NCBI GenBank assembly: GCA_963818205.1
Contig: CAWFRG010000013.1
Coordinates: 124,001-188,000, forward strand
Direction of reading: 5' to 3'
From: CAVVYV01 sp963818205
Lineage (GTDB): Bacteria; Actinomycetota; Thermoleophilia; Solirubrobacterales; 70-9
DNA: 64,000 nt
Shown: piece after piece, positions 47,418 to 59,549 of the stretch
How positions within the stretch are numbered: position 1 is the first letter of the stretch
Layout of the letters: each line of letters starts with the position of its first letter
Made by a program: the position numbers and the translations under genes
The notes under the pieces: model-generated
Databases searched by the model: none
Seen by the model: the letters and a program-made list of their open reading frames with translations, nothing else
Told to the model about the DNA's origin: nothing

Positions 47418-48756
47418 ATGGCGCTTCCGCCGGGCCCCCGCGCTCCCAACGGCGGTCCAGACGGTCGGCTGCGTCGCCCGCCCGGTCCCTTTCATGGAGA
47501 GGTGCCGGAGGCGTTACGGCGATACCTTCACGCGTCAAGCTTCCCGGCGTCGGCGACACGGTCTTCATCTCGGATCCGGGCTCGATCAAGGCCCTGTTCG
47601 GGGCCGATCGCGAGAACACGGTCGCGTCTGGCCGCAACGTGGTCCTTGCGCCGCTACTGGGCGAGCGCTCACTGCTTCTGCTCAGCGGTCCCGAGCATCT
47701 GGCCCGTCGCAAACTGATGCTGCCCCCGTTCCACGGGGAGCGGATGCGCGCCTACGAGCGGTGATGGAGGAGGCGACCGAGCGCGAGATCTCCAGCTGGC
47801 CGCTGGGGCGCGAGTTCCCGATCCACCCGAGCATGCAGCGAATCACCCTCGAGGTGATCATGCGCGCCGTCTTCGGGGTCACGGGCGATCGCCAGCGAGC
47901 GACTGCGAGGGCTGCGCCTCTGCGATCCTCGCGGCGACCCGATCACCGCTGGCGATCGGGTTGACGCTCCCGGTGGCCCGCGAGCTCGGCGATTTCGCCG
48001 TGTCGGCCGGGCGGTCGTCGAGACGGACGAGATGCTCGCGGCTGAGATCGCTGAGCGGCATGCGGACCCGGACTCGAGCGAGCGGGAGGACATCCTGTCG
48101 CTGCTGGTCGGCGGCCCGGGACGAGGACGGCGAGGGGATGAGCGACGCCGAGCTGCGCGACCAGCTGCTGACCCTGCTGATGGCCGGCCACGAGACGACG
48201 GCGACGGCCCTCGCCTGGGCGTTCGATCTGCTCTTCCGCCACCCTGATGCCCTCGTGCGGCTCCAGGCGGAGATCGAGAGGGTGAGGACGACTACCTCAA
48301 CGCGGTGATCGAGGAATCGCTTCGACTGCGCCCGGTGGTGCCTTTCGTCGGGCGTGACCTGCAGGAGCCGATGACCGTTGCGGGCTATGAGCTGCCCGCA
48401 GGCGATCACCGTGATGCCATCGATCTACCTGGCCCACACGAACCCGGCGACCTTCCCGCACCCCTATGCCTTCCGCCCCGAGCGCTTCCTCACTCAGCCG
48501 CCGGAGACCTACAGCTGGATCCCGTTCGGCGGTGGCACCCGCCGTTGCATCGGTGCCGCCTTTGCTCAGGTCGAGATGCGGGTTGTGCTCCGCACGGTGC
48601 TCCGCACCGTCGAGTTGCGTGCTGCGAGCGACGCTCCCGAGGAAATCGTGCGCCGCAACGTCACCCTCTCGCCTCGGCAGGGGACGCCCGCGGTGGTCGA
48701 GCGGCGGCGGGAGCGGGACAGCCCGCCAAGCGGTCGCGGCTGCCGGCGGCAGCTAG
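47418..48756 (+). CDS. Cytochrome P450, heavily frameshifted
   Basis: Haem monooxygenase. All landmark motifs are present but in several frames: proline-rich start near ATG 47418, YGDTFTR, LLLLSGPEHLARRKLMLPPFHGERM, MQRITLEVIMRAVFGV, the I-helix oxygen-binding AGHETTATALAW, the K-helix ExxR in EESLRLRPVVPFVGRD, PERFLTQPPETYSWIPFGGGTRRCIG with the haem cysteine, and a C-terminal VERRRERD. I count at least eight single-base breaks (for example near 47480, 47760, 47905, 48000, 48120, 48285 and 48402), more than in any other gene here. It may therefore be a real pseudogene. It is on the opposite strand, inserted between purC and purB. Confidence 0.8.
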
Positions 48757-49058
48757 CCTCCGCCGACCTCGGGTTGGGTCTCGGGATGGGCGTGGGCCCA
48801 GTCGACGATCTCGCCGGAGCCGACGATCGCCCTCCCCTCGTCGAGGAGCAGCACCGGAAGATTGATCTGGCCGGTCATCGCCTCGATCTCGGCGCGGCCT
48901 CTGCGGCGCTCCCCCCAGGTCCAGGCGACGAGTCGGTAACCGGGCAGCGGGCGAATCTCGTACTCGTAGCCGGCCTGGTCGAGCGCCTTCGCCGCCCGTC
49001 CGCAGGGGTGGCCGACCGAGCCCGCTGCCTTCTCCAGCCCGCAGGTGTAGAGGATCAC
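48753..49058 (-). CDS. Glutaredoxin/GST-N-like thioredoxin-fold protein
   Basis: A 101-residue protein (ATG 49058, MILYTCGLEKAAGSVGHPCGRAAKAL) with a thioredoxin-fold: strand, CG..., an HPCG active-site-like motif, EIRPLPGYRLVAWTWGERR, the cis-Pro loop LPVLLLDEGRAIVGSGEIVDW. It resembles the N-terminal domain of glutathione S-transferases/glutaredoxins. It is 9 bases upstream of purB stop on the same strand, i.e. downstream of purB in transcription. Confidence 0.7.
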   Translation of the reverse strand: MILYTCGLEKAAGSVGHPCGRAAKALDQAGYEYEIRPLPGYRLVAWTWGERRRGRAEIEAMTGQINLPVLLLDEGRAIVGSGEIVDWAHAHPETQPEVGGG

Positions 49059-49067
49059 GCGCTGAGA

Positions 49068-50351
49068 CTACTCAGCGAGATGGTCCAGCCGCGCGATCAC
49101 CTCGGGCACGTGCTCCAGGTAAGCGTCGTAGTTGAAGACGGCGTCGAGGTCGAGCTCGGGGGCGGCTTCGGCGATCAGCTCGCGAAAGTCGATTCCCTGG
49201 TCCCAGGCGCGCTGGGCACTCTCCTGGACCACCCTGTAGGCCTCGTCGCGGCTCCTTCCCTGCTCGACCAGCGCCGTCAGCGCCCGCTGGCTGAATAGCG
49301 CCCCGTGGGTGAGCTCGAGGTTCGCCCGCATCCTCATCGTGTCGACCGTCATCCCCTCGACCAGACGGAGGCCGAGGTGCTGCATGTAGTCGAAGCCGAT
49401 GGTCGCGTCGGGGAGGATGATCCGCTCGGCGCCGGAGTGCGAGATGTCGCGCTCGTGCCAGAGCGCGATGTTCTCGATGCCCGCCTGCGCGTAGCCGCGC
49501 AGGACCCGCGCCAGCCCGCAGATCCGCTCCGCCAGGATCGGGTTGCGCTTGTGGGGCATCGCCGATGAGCCCTTCTGGCCGGCGCCGAACGGCTCCTCCA
49601 CCTCGCGCACCTCGGTTCGCTGGAGGTTGCGGATCTCGGTGGCGAACCGCTCCAGCCCGGCGCCGGCGATCGCGATCCGCGCGAGCAGCACCGCGTGCCG
49701 GTCACGTGGGACGACCTGGGTGGAGGCGTCCTCGCGGGCTAGCCCGAGCGACTCCATCACCCGCGCCTCGACCGAAGGCGGCACGGAGGCGTAGCTGCCG
49801 ACCGCGCCGGAGAGCTTGCCGACGGCGAGCTGCTCGAAGGCCTCCCGGAGCCTCGCCAGGTTGCGGTCGGCCTCGAAGGCGAAGCTCGCCAGGCGGAGGC
49901 CGAAGGTGGTGGGCTCGGCGTGGACGCCGTGGGTGCGCCCGACGCAGAGTGTGTCGGCGTACTCGCGGGCGCGCTTGACCAGCGCGTCGCGATAGGCGCG
50001 GGCGCCTTCGACGAGGATGGCGCCGGCCTCGGAGAGCTGCAGGGCGAGGGCCGTATCGAGCACGTCGGAGGAGGTGAGCCCGTAGTGCAGCCACCGCCCC
50101 GCGTCGCCGATCGACCCCGCGACGACGTCGACGAAAGCGGCGACGTCGTGGCCGGTGGTGCGCTCGCGCTCCTGGACGGCCTCCACGGTGAAGGAGGCCT
50201 TCTCGTGGCACTCCCTGGCGGCTTCGGCCGGAACCACGCCCTCGGCCGCCCAGGCGTCGGTGGCGGCCAGCTCCACCTGCAGCCAGGCCTCCATCCGGCG
50301 CTGGTCGGTCCAGACCGCGCCGATCTCCTCGCGCGTGTAGCGGGGAATCAC
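49068..50351 (-). CDS. purB: Adenylosuccinate lyase
   Basis: A 427-residue lyase for SAICAR and adenylosuccinate. GTG 50351. Motifs: the N-terminal MIPRYTREEIGAVWTDQRR, HYGLTSSDVLDTALALQL, GRTHGVHAEPTTFGLRL, the family signature KGSSAMPHKRNPILAERI, and HERDISHSGAERIILPDATIG with the catalytic Ser loop and His. The frame is intact. Start and purE stop overlap by 4 bases. Confidence 0.96.
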   Translation of the reverse strand: MIPRYTREEIGAVWTDQRRMEAWLQVELAATDAWAAEGVVPAEAARECHEKASFTVEAVQERERTTGHDVAAFVDVVAGSIGDAGRWLHYGLTSSDVLDTALALQLSEAGAILVEGARAYRDALVKRAREYADTLCVGRTHGVHAEPTTFGLRLASFAFEADRNLARLREAFEQLAVGKLSGAVGSYASVPPSVEARVMESLGLAREDASTQVVPRDRHAVLLARIAIAGAGLERFATEIRNLQRTEVREVEEPFGAGQKGSSAMPHKRNPILAERICGLARVLRGYAQAGIENIALWHERDISHSGAERIILPDATIGFDYMQHLGLRLVEGMTVDTMRMRANLELTHGALFSQRALTALVEQGRSRDEAYRVVQESAQRAWDQGIDFRELIAEAAPELDLDAVFNYDAYLEHVPEVIARLDHLAE

Positions 50352-50854
50352 GGGCTAAGTCTGACGGGGAGCACGACTGCGCCCCTCATGGCGTTGATGA
50401 TCCGTACGGCCAGCAATCCTGCGTTTTTTGCCCCGTCGATCGCCACGCAGCCGACCGGGACGCCGGGTGGCATCTGCGCGGCGGAGAGCAGCGCGTCCAG
50501 CCCGCCGAGGTTCTTGCCCGAGATCGGCACCCCGATCACCGGCAGGTCGGTGTGGGCGGCGGCGAACCCGGGCAGGGCGGCCGACATTCCGGCGCCGGCG
50601 ATGATCACCCTCAGCCCCCGCATCCGGGCGTTGGTGCAGTAGTCGCGGGTCGCGTCAGGCTCGCGGTGGGCGCTCAGCACCCGCACCTCATAGGCAATCC
50701 CGTGATCGTGGAGGGCCTCGCCGGCGGGCTGCAGCTTGGGCTTGTCGTTCTTGGAGCCCATGATGATCCCCACAAGCGGCGCGTCGACCTCGATCTCGTC
50801 GAACGCCTCCTCGACCTGCGGCATCGTCGCCGGCGCTGCCTCGCCGTCAGCCAT
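50348..50854 (-). CDS. purE: N5-carboxyaminoimidazole ribonucleotide mutase
   Basis: A 168-residue class I PurE. Motifs: VGIIMGSKNDKPKLQPAGEAL, VRVLSAHREPD, VIIAGAGMSAALPGFAAAHTDLPVIGVP in parts, GLDALLSAAQMPPGVPVGCVAIDGAKNAGLLA. An N-terminal acidic extension of about 25 residues precedes the core. It normally works with PurK, which is not in this window. Overlaps purD by 8 bases and purB by 4. Confidence 0.95.
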   Translation of the reverse strand: MADGEAAPATMPQVEEAFDEIEVDAPLVGIIMGSKNDKPKLQPAGEALHDHGIAYEVRVLSAHREPDATRDYCTNARMRGLRVIIAGAGMSAALPGFAAAHTDLPVIGVPISGKNLGGLDALLSAAQMPPGVPVGCVAIDGAKNAGLLAVRIINAMRGAVVLPVRLSP

Positions 50855-52136
50855 CAGCTCCTCCGATCGTGGTCACCAGTGCTTTTTCGGCGATGTCCGT
50901 GCGCATCTGCCTGCCGTTGAAGCTGATTCGCTCAGCGGCATCGTAGGCCCGCCGTCGGGCGTCAGCGGCGCTCGGCCCGAGGCCGGTGACGTTGAGGACG
51001 CGCCCTCCGGCGGTGACGATCTCGTCGTCGCGCCATGCGGTCCCCGCGTGGGTGATCTCGACTCCCTCGATCGCCGCCGCCTCATCCAGGCCAGCGATCA
51101 CATCCCCCTTCGACGACGATGCCGGATAGCCGGCCGAGGCGAGGACCACGGTCACGGCCCAGTCCTCGTCGAACTCGGCCCGGACCCCGGTGAGGCCACC
51201 GTCCTCGCGCGAGGCGAGGCAGAGCTCGAGGAGATCGGAGCGCAGCCGTGGCAGCACCGCCTGGGTCTCGGGATCGCCGAAGCGGCAGTTGTACTCGAGC
51301 ACCCGGGGGCCATCGGCGGTCATCATCAACCCCGCATAGAGCACCCCGCGGTAGGGAGTGCCGCGATTGGCCATCGCCTCGACGATCGGGCGGTGGACGA
51401 CGTCGGCGAGCCGCTCGACCTCGCCATCGTCGAACCCCGGCACCGGCGAGTAGCTCCCCATCCCGCCGGTGTTGGGGCCGGTGTCGCCGTCGCCGATCCG
51501 CTTGTAATCCTGCGCCGGGGCGAGCGGCAGGACGTTGTCGCCGTCGCAGAGCGCCAGCAGCGAGAGCTCCTCCCCCTCGAGGAACTCCTCCAGGATCACC
51601 TCGGTCTCACCGAAGCGGCGCTCGGTGAAGAAGACCTCAACCGCCTCGCGCGCCTCGGACTCCGAGGCGGAGATGATCACGCCCTTGCCCGCCGCCAGCC
51701 CGTCGGCCTTGAGCACCGCCGGGTAGGAGGCGCGAGAGATTTGCCCCAGCGCCTCCTCGTGGCTGCGGAGCACCGTGTGCGAGGCGGTCGGAACCCCCGC
51801 CTCCTCCATCAGCTCCTTGGCGAACAGCTTCGAGCCCTCGATCTCGGCCGCCGCGGCACTCGGCCCGAAGGCGGCGATGCCCTCGTCCTCGAGTGCGTCG
51901 ACGAGCCCGGCGACCAGCGGCGCCTCGGGACCGACGACGACGAGTCCGACGCCCTCGTCGCGTGCCGCCGCGACCAGCTCAGAGATCTCCTCCGCGCCGA
52001 TCTCGAGGCAGCGCGCGTCGGCGGCGATCCCGGCGTTGCCGGGCGCGCACAGCACCTCCGGTGCCTGCCCCGAGCGGGCGAGCGCGCGAACGATCGCGTG
52101 CTCGCGACCTCCGCCGCCGACGACCAGAACCCTCAA
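50847..52136 (-). CDS. purD: Phosphoribosylamine-glycine ligase
   Basis: A 429-residue ATP-grasp enzyme (step 2 of purine synthesis). MRVLVVGGGGREHAIVRAL, VVVGPEAPLVAGLVDALE, KADGLAAGKGVIISASESEA (ATP-grasp Lys), EEFLEGEELSLLALCDG, DYKRIGDGDTGPNTGGMGSYSP and the metal-binding EYNCRFGDPETQAVL. The frame is intact. Its ATG overlaps the upstream GYD-protein stop (ATGA). Confidence 0.97.
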   Translation of the reverse strand: MRVLVVGGGGREHAIVRALARSGQAPEVLCAPGNAGIAADARCLEIGAEEISELVAAARDEGVGLVVVGPEAPLVAGLVDALEDEGIAAFGPSAAAAEIEGSKLFAKELMEEAGVPTASHTVLRSHEEALGQISRASYPAVLKADGLAAGKGVIISASESEAREAVEVFFTERRFGETEVILEEFLEGEELSLLALCDGDNVLPLAPAQDYKRIGDGDTGPNTGGMGSYSPVPGFDDGEVERLADVVHRPIVEAMANRGTPYRGVLYAGLMMTADGPRVLEYNCRFGDPETQAVLPRLRSDLLELCLASREDGGLTGVRAEFDEDWAVTVVLASAGYPASSSKGDVIAGLDEAAAIEGVEITHAGTAWRDDEIVTAGGRVLNVTGLGPSAADARRRAYDAAERISFNGRQMRTDIAEKALVTTIGGADG

Positions 52137-52414
52137 AGAGCCTTCGCCAGTTCCTCGGACGGGAGCGCGGCCAGCGTCTGGCTGCTCATCGTCCCCCGCG
52201 AGCCGAGCTCCACGGAGACCTTTGCCATCGTCTGGGTGTCGGGTGCCTCAACCACGGTGATGAAGTCGTACTGGCCGAGCGTCGCCCACTGCTCCTTGAC
52301 CTTGACGCCGAGCTGCTCGACCTCCTTGTTCACCTCCTGGACGCGAGAGGGGTTGTTCTTCAGCGTCTGAACCCCCTCGGCGGTCAGGTTCGTGAGCATG
52401 ATGTAGTCGGGCAT
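52133..52414 (-). CDS. GYD-domain protein
   Basis: A small protein of about 93 residues with the GYD pattern: MPDYIMLTNLTAEGVQTLK, VEQLGVKVKEQWATLGQYDFITVVEAPD and a C-terminal helix-strand (LPSEELAKAL). These ferredoxin-fold proteins are common in actinobacteria and have no established function. The ATG at 52414 fits the RBS AAGGAGAGG upstream; a GTG nine bases earlier is the alternative. Overlaps purD by 4 bases, so it heads the purD-purE-purB run. Confidence 0.8.
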   Translation of the reverse strand: MPDYIMLTNLTAEGVQTLKNNPSRVQEVNKEVEQLGVKVKEQWATLGQYDFITVVEAPDTQTMAKVSVELGSRGTMSSQTLAALPSEELAKAL

Positions 52415-52525
52415 GGGTATCACCTCTCCTTTGTGTTCGAGCTACCTCTGATCCTCCTTTCTTTCATTTTCCCCGCCCGCGTGCAATCCGGCGCGCCCGT
52501 CCGCGGAAACGGAGATGATCGACGG

Positions 52526-53158
52526 ATGGAAGGTCACCCGATCTTCGCTCGGCTCTACGACCGGATCACCGCCGGTATCGAGCGCTCCGGCCTCGCCGAG
52601 ATGCGCCGGGAGCTGCTCGCCGAGGCGTCTGGCCGCACCCTGGAGCTGGGGGCGGGAACCGGCCACAACCTCCCCTTCTACACCGACCGGGTCAGCGAGC
52701 TGGTCCTGAGCGAGCCAGACCCGCACATGGCGAGGCGGCTGCGCGAACGGCTCGACAGCGAGCCGCCGGCCCCGGCGCGGGTGGAGGTGATCGAGGTCCC
52801 GGCCGAGGACCTGCCCTTCGACGACGGCAGCTTCGACACCGTGGTTGCCACCCTGGTCCTTTGCACGGTCGAGGACCCGCGGCGGGCGCTGGCGGAGGCG
52901 CGGCGGGTCCTCGTGGAGGGCGGGGCGCTCCTCTTCATCGAACACGTGCGGAGCGAGAACCGGCGTCTGGCCTGGTGGCAGGACCGGCTCGAACGGCCGT
53001 GGGGCTTCTTCGTCGGCGGCTGTCATCCCAACCGTCCCACCGAGCAGACCCTGGCCGACGCCGGGCTCTGGATCGAGCGCCTCGACCGCGACCGGCTCCC
53101 GGCGGCGCCGCGGCTGGCCAGACCGCTGATCCGGGGCCTCGCGCGCCGGCCCGACTGA
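52526..53158 (+). CDS. Class I SAM-dependent methyltransferase
   Basis: A 210-residue methyltransferase. ATG 52526 (MEGHPIFARLYDRITAGIE). SAM-binding motif I LELGAGTGHNLPFY, acidic loop VLSEPDPHMARR, EVPAEDLPFDDGSFDTVVATLVLCTVED (motif II region), and ALAEARRVLVEGGALLFIEHVRSEN typical of Methyltransf_11 proteins acting on quinones or lipids. The C-terminal WQDRLERPWGFFVGGCHPNRPTEQ resembles phospholipid/quinone methyltransferase-like members. The frame is intact. Convergent with the hydratase gene, 16 bases apart. Confidence 0.85.
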   Translation: MEGHPIFARLYDRITAGIERSGLAEMRRELLAEASGRTLELGAGTGHNLPFYTDRVSELVLSEPDPHMARRLRERLDSEPPAPARVEVIEVPAEDLPFDDGSFDTVVATLVLCTVEDPRRALAEARRVLVEGGALLFIEHVRSENRRLAWWQDRLERPWGFFVGGCHPNRPTEQTLADAGLWIERLDRDRLPAAPRLARPLIRGLARRPD

Positions 53159-53174
53159 GCTCCCGACCGAGCTC

Positions 53175-54118
53175 CTACTCGTCCTCGGTGAGGTCGGTGG
53201 CGGTGCCCTCCTGCCAGGGGCGGATCCCCTCCCGGTCCGCCCAGGTCGGCCCCCGCTTCGCGACCTCCTCGGTGTAGGCGGCCATCGCCCGCTTCGAGGG
53301 CTCGGTGCCGGCGGCCGCCATGAACCACTTGCGCTCCACCGCCAGGCCCCGGCCCAGCCGCGAGCTGGCCCCGTCGTAGACAGCGCGCTTCAGGGAGCGA
53401 ATCGACTGCGGCGAGCGCCGCGCCAGCCGCCGCCCGGTCTCCGTCGCCTCGGCTCGGAGCCGCTCGGGGGCGATCAGGCGATGGACGAGCCCGACCTCGG
53501 CTGCGTCGCGGGGCGAGAGGGTCCTCCCCTCGAGCATCATCTCCAGCGCCCGGCCGGTGCCCAGCACCCGGGAGAGCTTCTGAGTCCCTCCGGCGCCCGG
53601 ATTGAAGCCGACCGTCATCTCGGGGAGGCCGATCGAGATCTCCGCGTCGGCCATGTAGCGGACGTCGCAGGCGAGGGCGAGCTCGCATCCACCGCCGGTG
53701 GCGGGGCCGTTGATCGCTGCGATGAAGACCTTGTCCATCCTGTTCATCCGGCGGAAGACGTCGTGGAGCCGATAGAGCTCGAAGAGGCCGCGAAGCGGCG
53801 AGCGCTCGGCAACGGTGCGGAGGCCGGGGGTGCGGCGGATCGGGGCGGCGATCCGCAGCATCGCTCCGGTCAGCCAGGGCGGGGCGGCGACCCCGACCCG
53901 CTCGATGCTGGCGAGTATCTCTCCGACGTCGTAATGGCTGACGAAGAGCTCGGGCGGCCTGCCGGTGAAGATCACCGAGCCGACGCTGCGGTCGCGCGGA
54001 GCGAGCGGGTGAGCCGGTCGAGCTCGCGGACCATCTCCGCGGTCATGAAGTTGTGCGGCGGGTGGTCGATCAGGACCGTGAGCACCCGTCCGTCGCGCTC
54101 GGTGGCGAGCGTCTGCAT
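53175..54118 (-). CDS. Enoyl-CoA hydratase/isomerase family protein, frameshifted
   Basis: ATG 54118 starts MQTLATERDGRVLTVLIDHPPHNFMTAEMVREL; a shift near 54000 leads to SVIFTGRPPELFVSHYDVGEI. Crotonase motifs: KVFIAAINGPATGGGCELALACDVRYMADAEISIGLPEMTVGFNPGAGGTQKL is present (oxyanion-hole Gly-Gly-Gly, catalytic-site Glu in GLPEMTVG). A C-terminal tail of about 60 residues includes WFMAAAGTEPSKRAMAAYTEE. There is an unusual insert after FVSHYD (AAPPWLTGAMLRIAAPIRR). About 314 residues. Probable hydratase of fatty-acid or aromatic degradation; the substrate is not shown. Confidence 0.83.
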
Positions 54119-54202
54119 CGCGGGTGAGCCTAGTCGGCTTCGCCATCAGACGGGCGCCCTACCTGCCGGGTCCACCGCGCGGCGGTGCCGTCGCCGGGCG
54201 CC

Positions 54203-55831
54203 CTAGGAATCGAAGCCGACGTGGATGTGGTCGCAGTGGTCGGCGGCAGCCCAGGCCGGGCCGGGCCCGTCGGCGTCGAAGCAATAGATCAGCTCGGTCG
54301 GCCGCTGGCCCTCGGGCAGAGAGGTGAGCGCCCGGGTCATCGTCCCGCATGGACCGTCTACGTCGGTGACCGTGCAGGGGACGCCGTCGATCGCCGCGAT
54401 GTCCATCGCCCGGCCGAAGTAGTGGTTGGAGACGTTGCCGCTAGAGGTGTACTGGCTGTGGTCGGAGCGCAGGGACGAGATCCGGATTGTGTGGTCCTGG
54501 CTGATCGCCGCGATCAGCACGAGGATCCGCGGGTCGATCACACCCTGCTGGATGTCCAGCAACTCGAGTGAGTTGGAGAGCTCGACGTTCTCCCAGTTGA
54601 TCGGCGCGCTGGTAGGCCCGGGGAGGGCGACCGAGTAGGCGACGGTGCGGACCCGGCACTTGCCGGCCATCTGCTCGGCCTCCTCGATCACCTCGTCGAC
54701 GTACCAGGAAGCGTGGTTGTGCTGGAAGAGCCCCGCGCGGAGGTCGCCGCTCGCCCAGATCATCCGCGCCAGGGTCGCCGCGGAGTCGCCCGGGCTCTCC
54801 CGCTTCACCTTGCCGTCCCCGTCTCCGTCAACCGCGAACCGCTGCCAGTTCTCCTCCTCGATCCCGAGCGGGCCGCGCACCCGCATCTGCTCGGGGCTCA
54901 TCCCCCGGCCGTAGTCCGACTCGAGCCGGGCCGCCGCAGCCAGCGCCCAGACGCCGTCCTCGCCGAGCTCGTAACGCCCGGCGGCGATCTGGAAGGCGCC
55001 CAGGTACCCCTCGGGAATCGCGTCGCGGCGCCTGCTCCGAGGGCGTGCAGACCAGCTCCTGGCGCTTCGGGATCAGCGAGAGGCCGCCGATCATGCCGTT
55101 GCCGATCCCGCTGAAGCAGGCAGCACGGGCGATCACATCCGCGACGTACCAGTCGGCGTGGTTGTAAGCGAATACCGCGCCTTCCGGGTCCTCGGGCATT
55201 CCGGACGCGCTCAGGTAGCGGGCGGCGGCGAAGATCGCGTCATCAGGGTCATCCGGGTCCTTGTGGCCGTCGCCGTCGGCGTCGACCCCGTACGCGTCCC
55301 AGGTCGAGGGCATGAACTGCATCCATCCCATCGCGCCCGCCGAGGACGGCCCGAGATTCTGGCCGAAGCCGGTCTCGATCTCGTTGATCGCCGCCAGGAT
55401 CGAGACCCCCGCGGGGCCGAGACCGTACTGCTCCGAGGCTCGCTGATAGATCGGGATCAGGGTCACGGGGACCACGATCGGCCCACAGGCCGTCGGGACG
55501 ATCGGCGCCGGCACGGCAGTGGTGCCGCCATTCTTCGGCTTCTCAGCCCCCTCCTCGCCCTTCTCGCCACCCTTGTCCCGGCCAGGGCGGTTCTGACCGC
55601 CCTTTGACGGCTTCCTCGCGGGCTTCGACTTTGGCTTCGGCTTCGGGACGGGGTCGACCACCTCGGGAGGAGGAGCTGGGTCTGGGTCGGCGGCGGCTCC
55701 GGCGGCGTCGTGACCTCCGGCGGCGGCGGTTCCGGCGGCGGCGGTTCCGGCAGCGTCTGCGCCCCGGCGCCCTGAGCGGCGATTGCGGCGCCGACCACCG
55801 TCGCCGCGATCGCGCTTCGCAACCTCCCCAT
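54203..55831 (-). CDS. Secreted lytic transglycosylase with C-terminal M15-like peptidase domain, frameshifted
   Basis: The ATG at 55831 starts a signal peptide (MGRLRSAIAATVVGAAIAAQGAGAQ) followed by a proline-rich linker. A shift near 55670 leads to a Lys/Pro stretch and the SLT domain: IYQRASEQYGLGPAGVSILAAINEIETGFG (catalytic Glu), SSAGAMGWMQFMPSTWDAYG and an EF-hand-like DADGDGHKDPDD calcium loop. The middle has FAYNHADWYVADV; after a shift near 55040 a second transglycosylase-like segment and a second DGDGDGK loop follow. The C-terminus has SSLRSDHSQYTSSG, SNHYFGRAMDIAAID and HCDHIHVGF, matching the Zn ligands of M15 D,D-peptidases. A two-activity cell-wall remodelling enzyme is likely. 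Confidence 0.75.
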
Positions 55832-56588
55832 CAGCCAAGCACTCCGGAGACCCGCCAGCCGTCCTTGGTGTGCTGCAAGGTCAGCCGCACCTCGCTGATC
55901 GTCCTCAGGCGGACGATCGAGACGCTCGCGGTGATCTGCTCAGGAGTGCGGTCGGCGAGAACGACGTTGAGCACCTTCGCCTTCGGCACCTCGGTCCCGG
56001 CGGGGAGGCGAGGAGGCTCCTCGCTCAGCGACTTGGCCAGTGGCGGAGTGGCGGTGGCGGCGAAGCCGGCGGCCGTGCGCTCGTCGAGCTTGCCGACCTC
56101 GTAGCGGACGAAGGAATCGGCGAACTGCCAGGCGACCTTGGCGGGCGGCGCCGAGGGCACCACCGCCGGTGCCGCCGCCGCCACCTTGACGTCACCGACC
56201 TCGAAGTCAGGCGTGGTCCCCTGAAGCGACCGGCACGGAGGCCCCGGCCGACGCTGTGGCGGCGGCGAGGCTCGGTGCCGGATTCGGCTGACCGGGATCG
56301 TTATCCGCGGCGACGATCGCGCCGGCGGCGCCGGCGGTGAGCGCGGCGGCGACAGCAGCTGTGGCGATCCCGGCGCGGGCGGCGGTGCCGCGCTCGCGGA
56401 TCGCGTCGGCGAGCGGCCAGGCCAGCTTGGTCTCGATCAGGCGCTGGAGCGGGGCGGTCGAGCGCTGGGCGCGGTCGAGCGCCCGCTCGCGCTGCGTCCG
56501 AGCCTCGCCACAGCAGCTTCTCCTCCAGACCCCAGGCTGCCTCGCGCAGGGTCCAGGCTGCATCCTCGGCTGAAACTCTGATCTTCAC
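55831..56588 (-). CDS. Membrane-anchored protein with extracellular NTF2-like/unknown domain, frameshifted
   Basis: ATG 56588 starts MKIRVSAEDAAWTLREAAWGLEEKLLWR; a shift near 56510 gives AQRSTAPLQRLIETKLAWPLADAIRERG, then a transmembrane helix (AAVAAALTAGAAGAIVAADN). After a shift near 56225, an extracellular part follows: APPAKVAWQFADSFVRYEVGKLDERTAAGF, VPKAKVLNVVLADRTPEQITASVSIVRL and TLQHTKDGWRVSGVLG. The final domain looks like an NTF2-fold extracytoplasmic domain. The basic cytoplasmic part and single helix resemble anti-sigma or scaffold proteins. It overlaps the transglycosylase gene by one base, so they are co-transcribed. Confidence 0.55.
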
Positions 56589-56781
56589 TCTCGTCTATTC
56601 GTTCGCCCAGGCAGGTCGCTTTAGCCGTGGACGTCCCGATTACCGGGAGTACTTAGGTCCGGATCAGGCGGGCAGCCTACCTGCAGGGACGAGCCGCCCG
56701 CAGCCTGAGGCGTCGCGCGCCCATCAGGCGCGCCCTACCTGCAGGGCTGCGCACCGCCCGTACGCGTCGAGGTCGGGCGCC
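56589..56781. repeat. Intergenic repeats downstream of clpB
   Basis: This gap holds two copies of a 22-24 base motif of the form (c)catcaggcg-gcgccctacctgc: 56661-56684 and 56721-56742. A third copy is at 54143-54166, after the transglycosylase stop. In both places a GGGCGCCC palindrome abuts the stop codon of the minus-strand gene (54203 and 56782). They may be terminators or small dispersed repeats. Confidence 0.55.
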
Positions 56782-59391
<2,610 letters not shown>

Positions 59392-59397
59392 GCGATC

Positions 59398-59426
59398 ATC
59401 CTAGCGGTTTAGCAGGCAAAAATCAA
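59398..59426 (-). promoter_or_regulatory. Leaderless-type promoter of clpB
   Basis: On the minus strand: -35 TTGATT (complement of 59421-59426), a 17-base spacer, -10 TAGGAT (complement of 59398-59403), and the A of the clpB ATG seven bases after the -10. Transcription would start at or next to the start codon. No clear CTTGAGT-n7-ACTCAAG HAIR box (HspR target) is seen; only a direct repeat of CTCAG at 59448-59463 is near. Confidence 0.65.
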
Positions 59427-59549
59427 GAAATCTGCGTCGAACCCACTCAGATATACCCCTCAGGCGGAGCCGTGACCGCACCCGGAGCGCTGAGTGCATC
59501 AACAGCATAGGATCCCGTCAGGCACGGGGTCAAGGATGGCTGGGTGAAC

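Noticed and set aside
59430..59500. Possible HAIR (HspR) box upstream of clpB
   Set aside because: Only direct CTCAG repeats and a CTGAGT are found; the inverted CTTGAGT-n7-ACTCAAG arrangement is absent.
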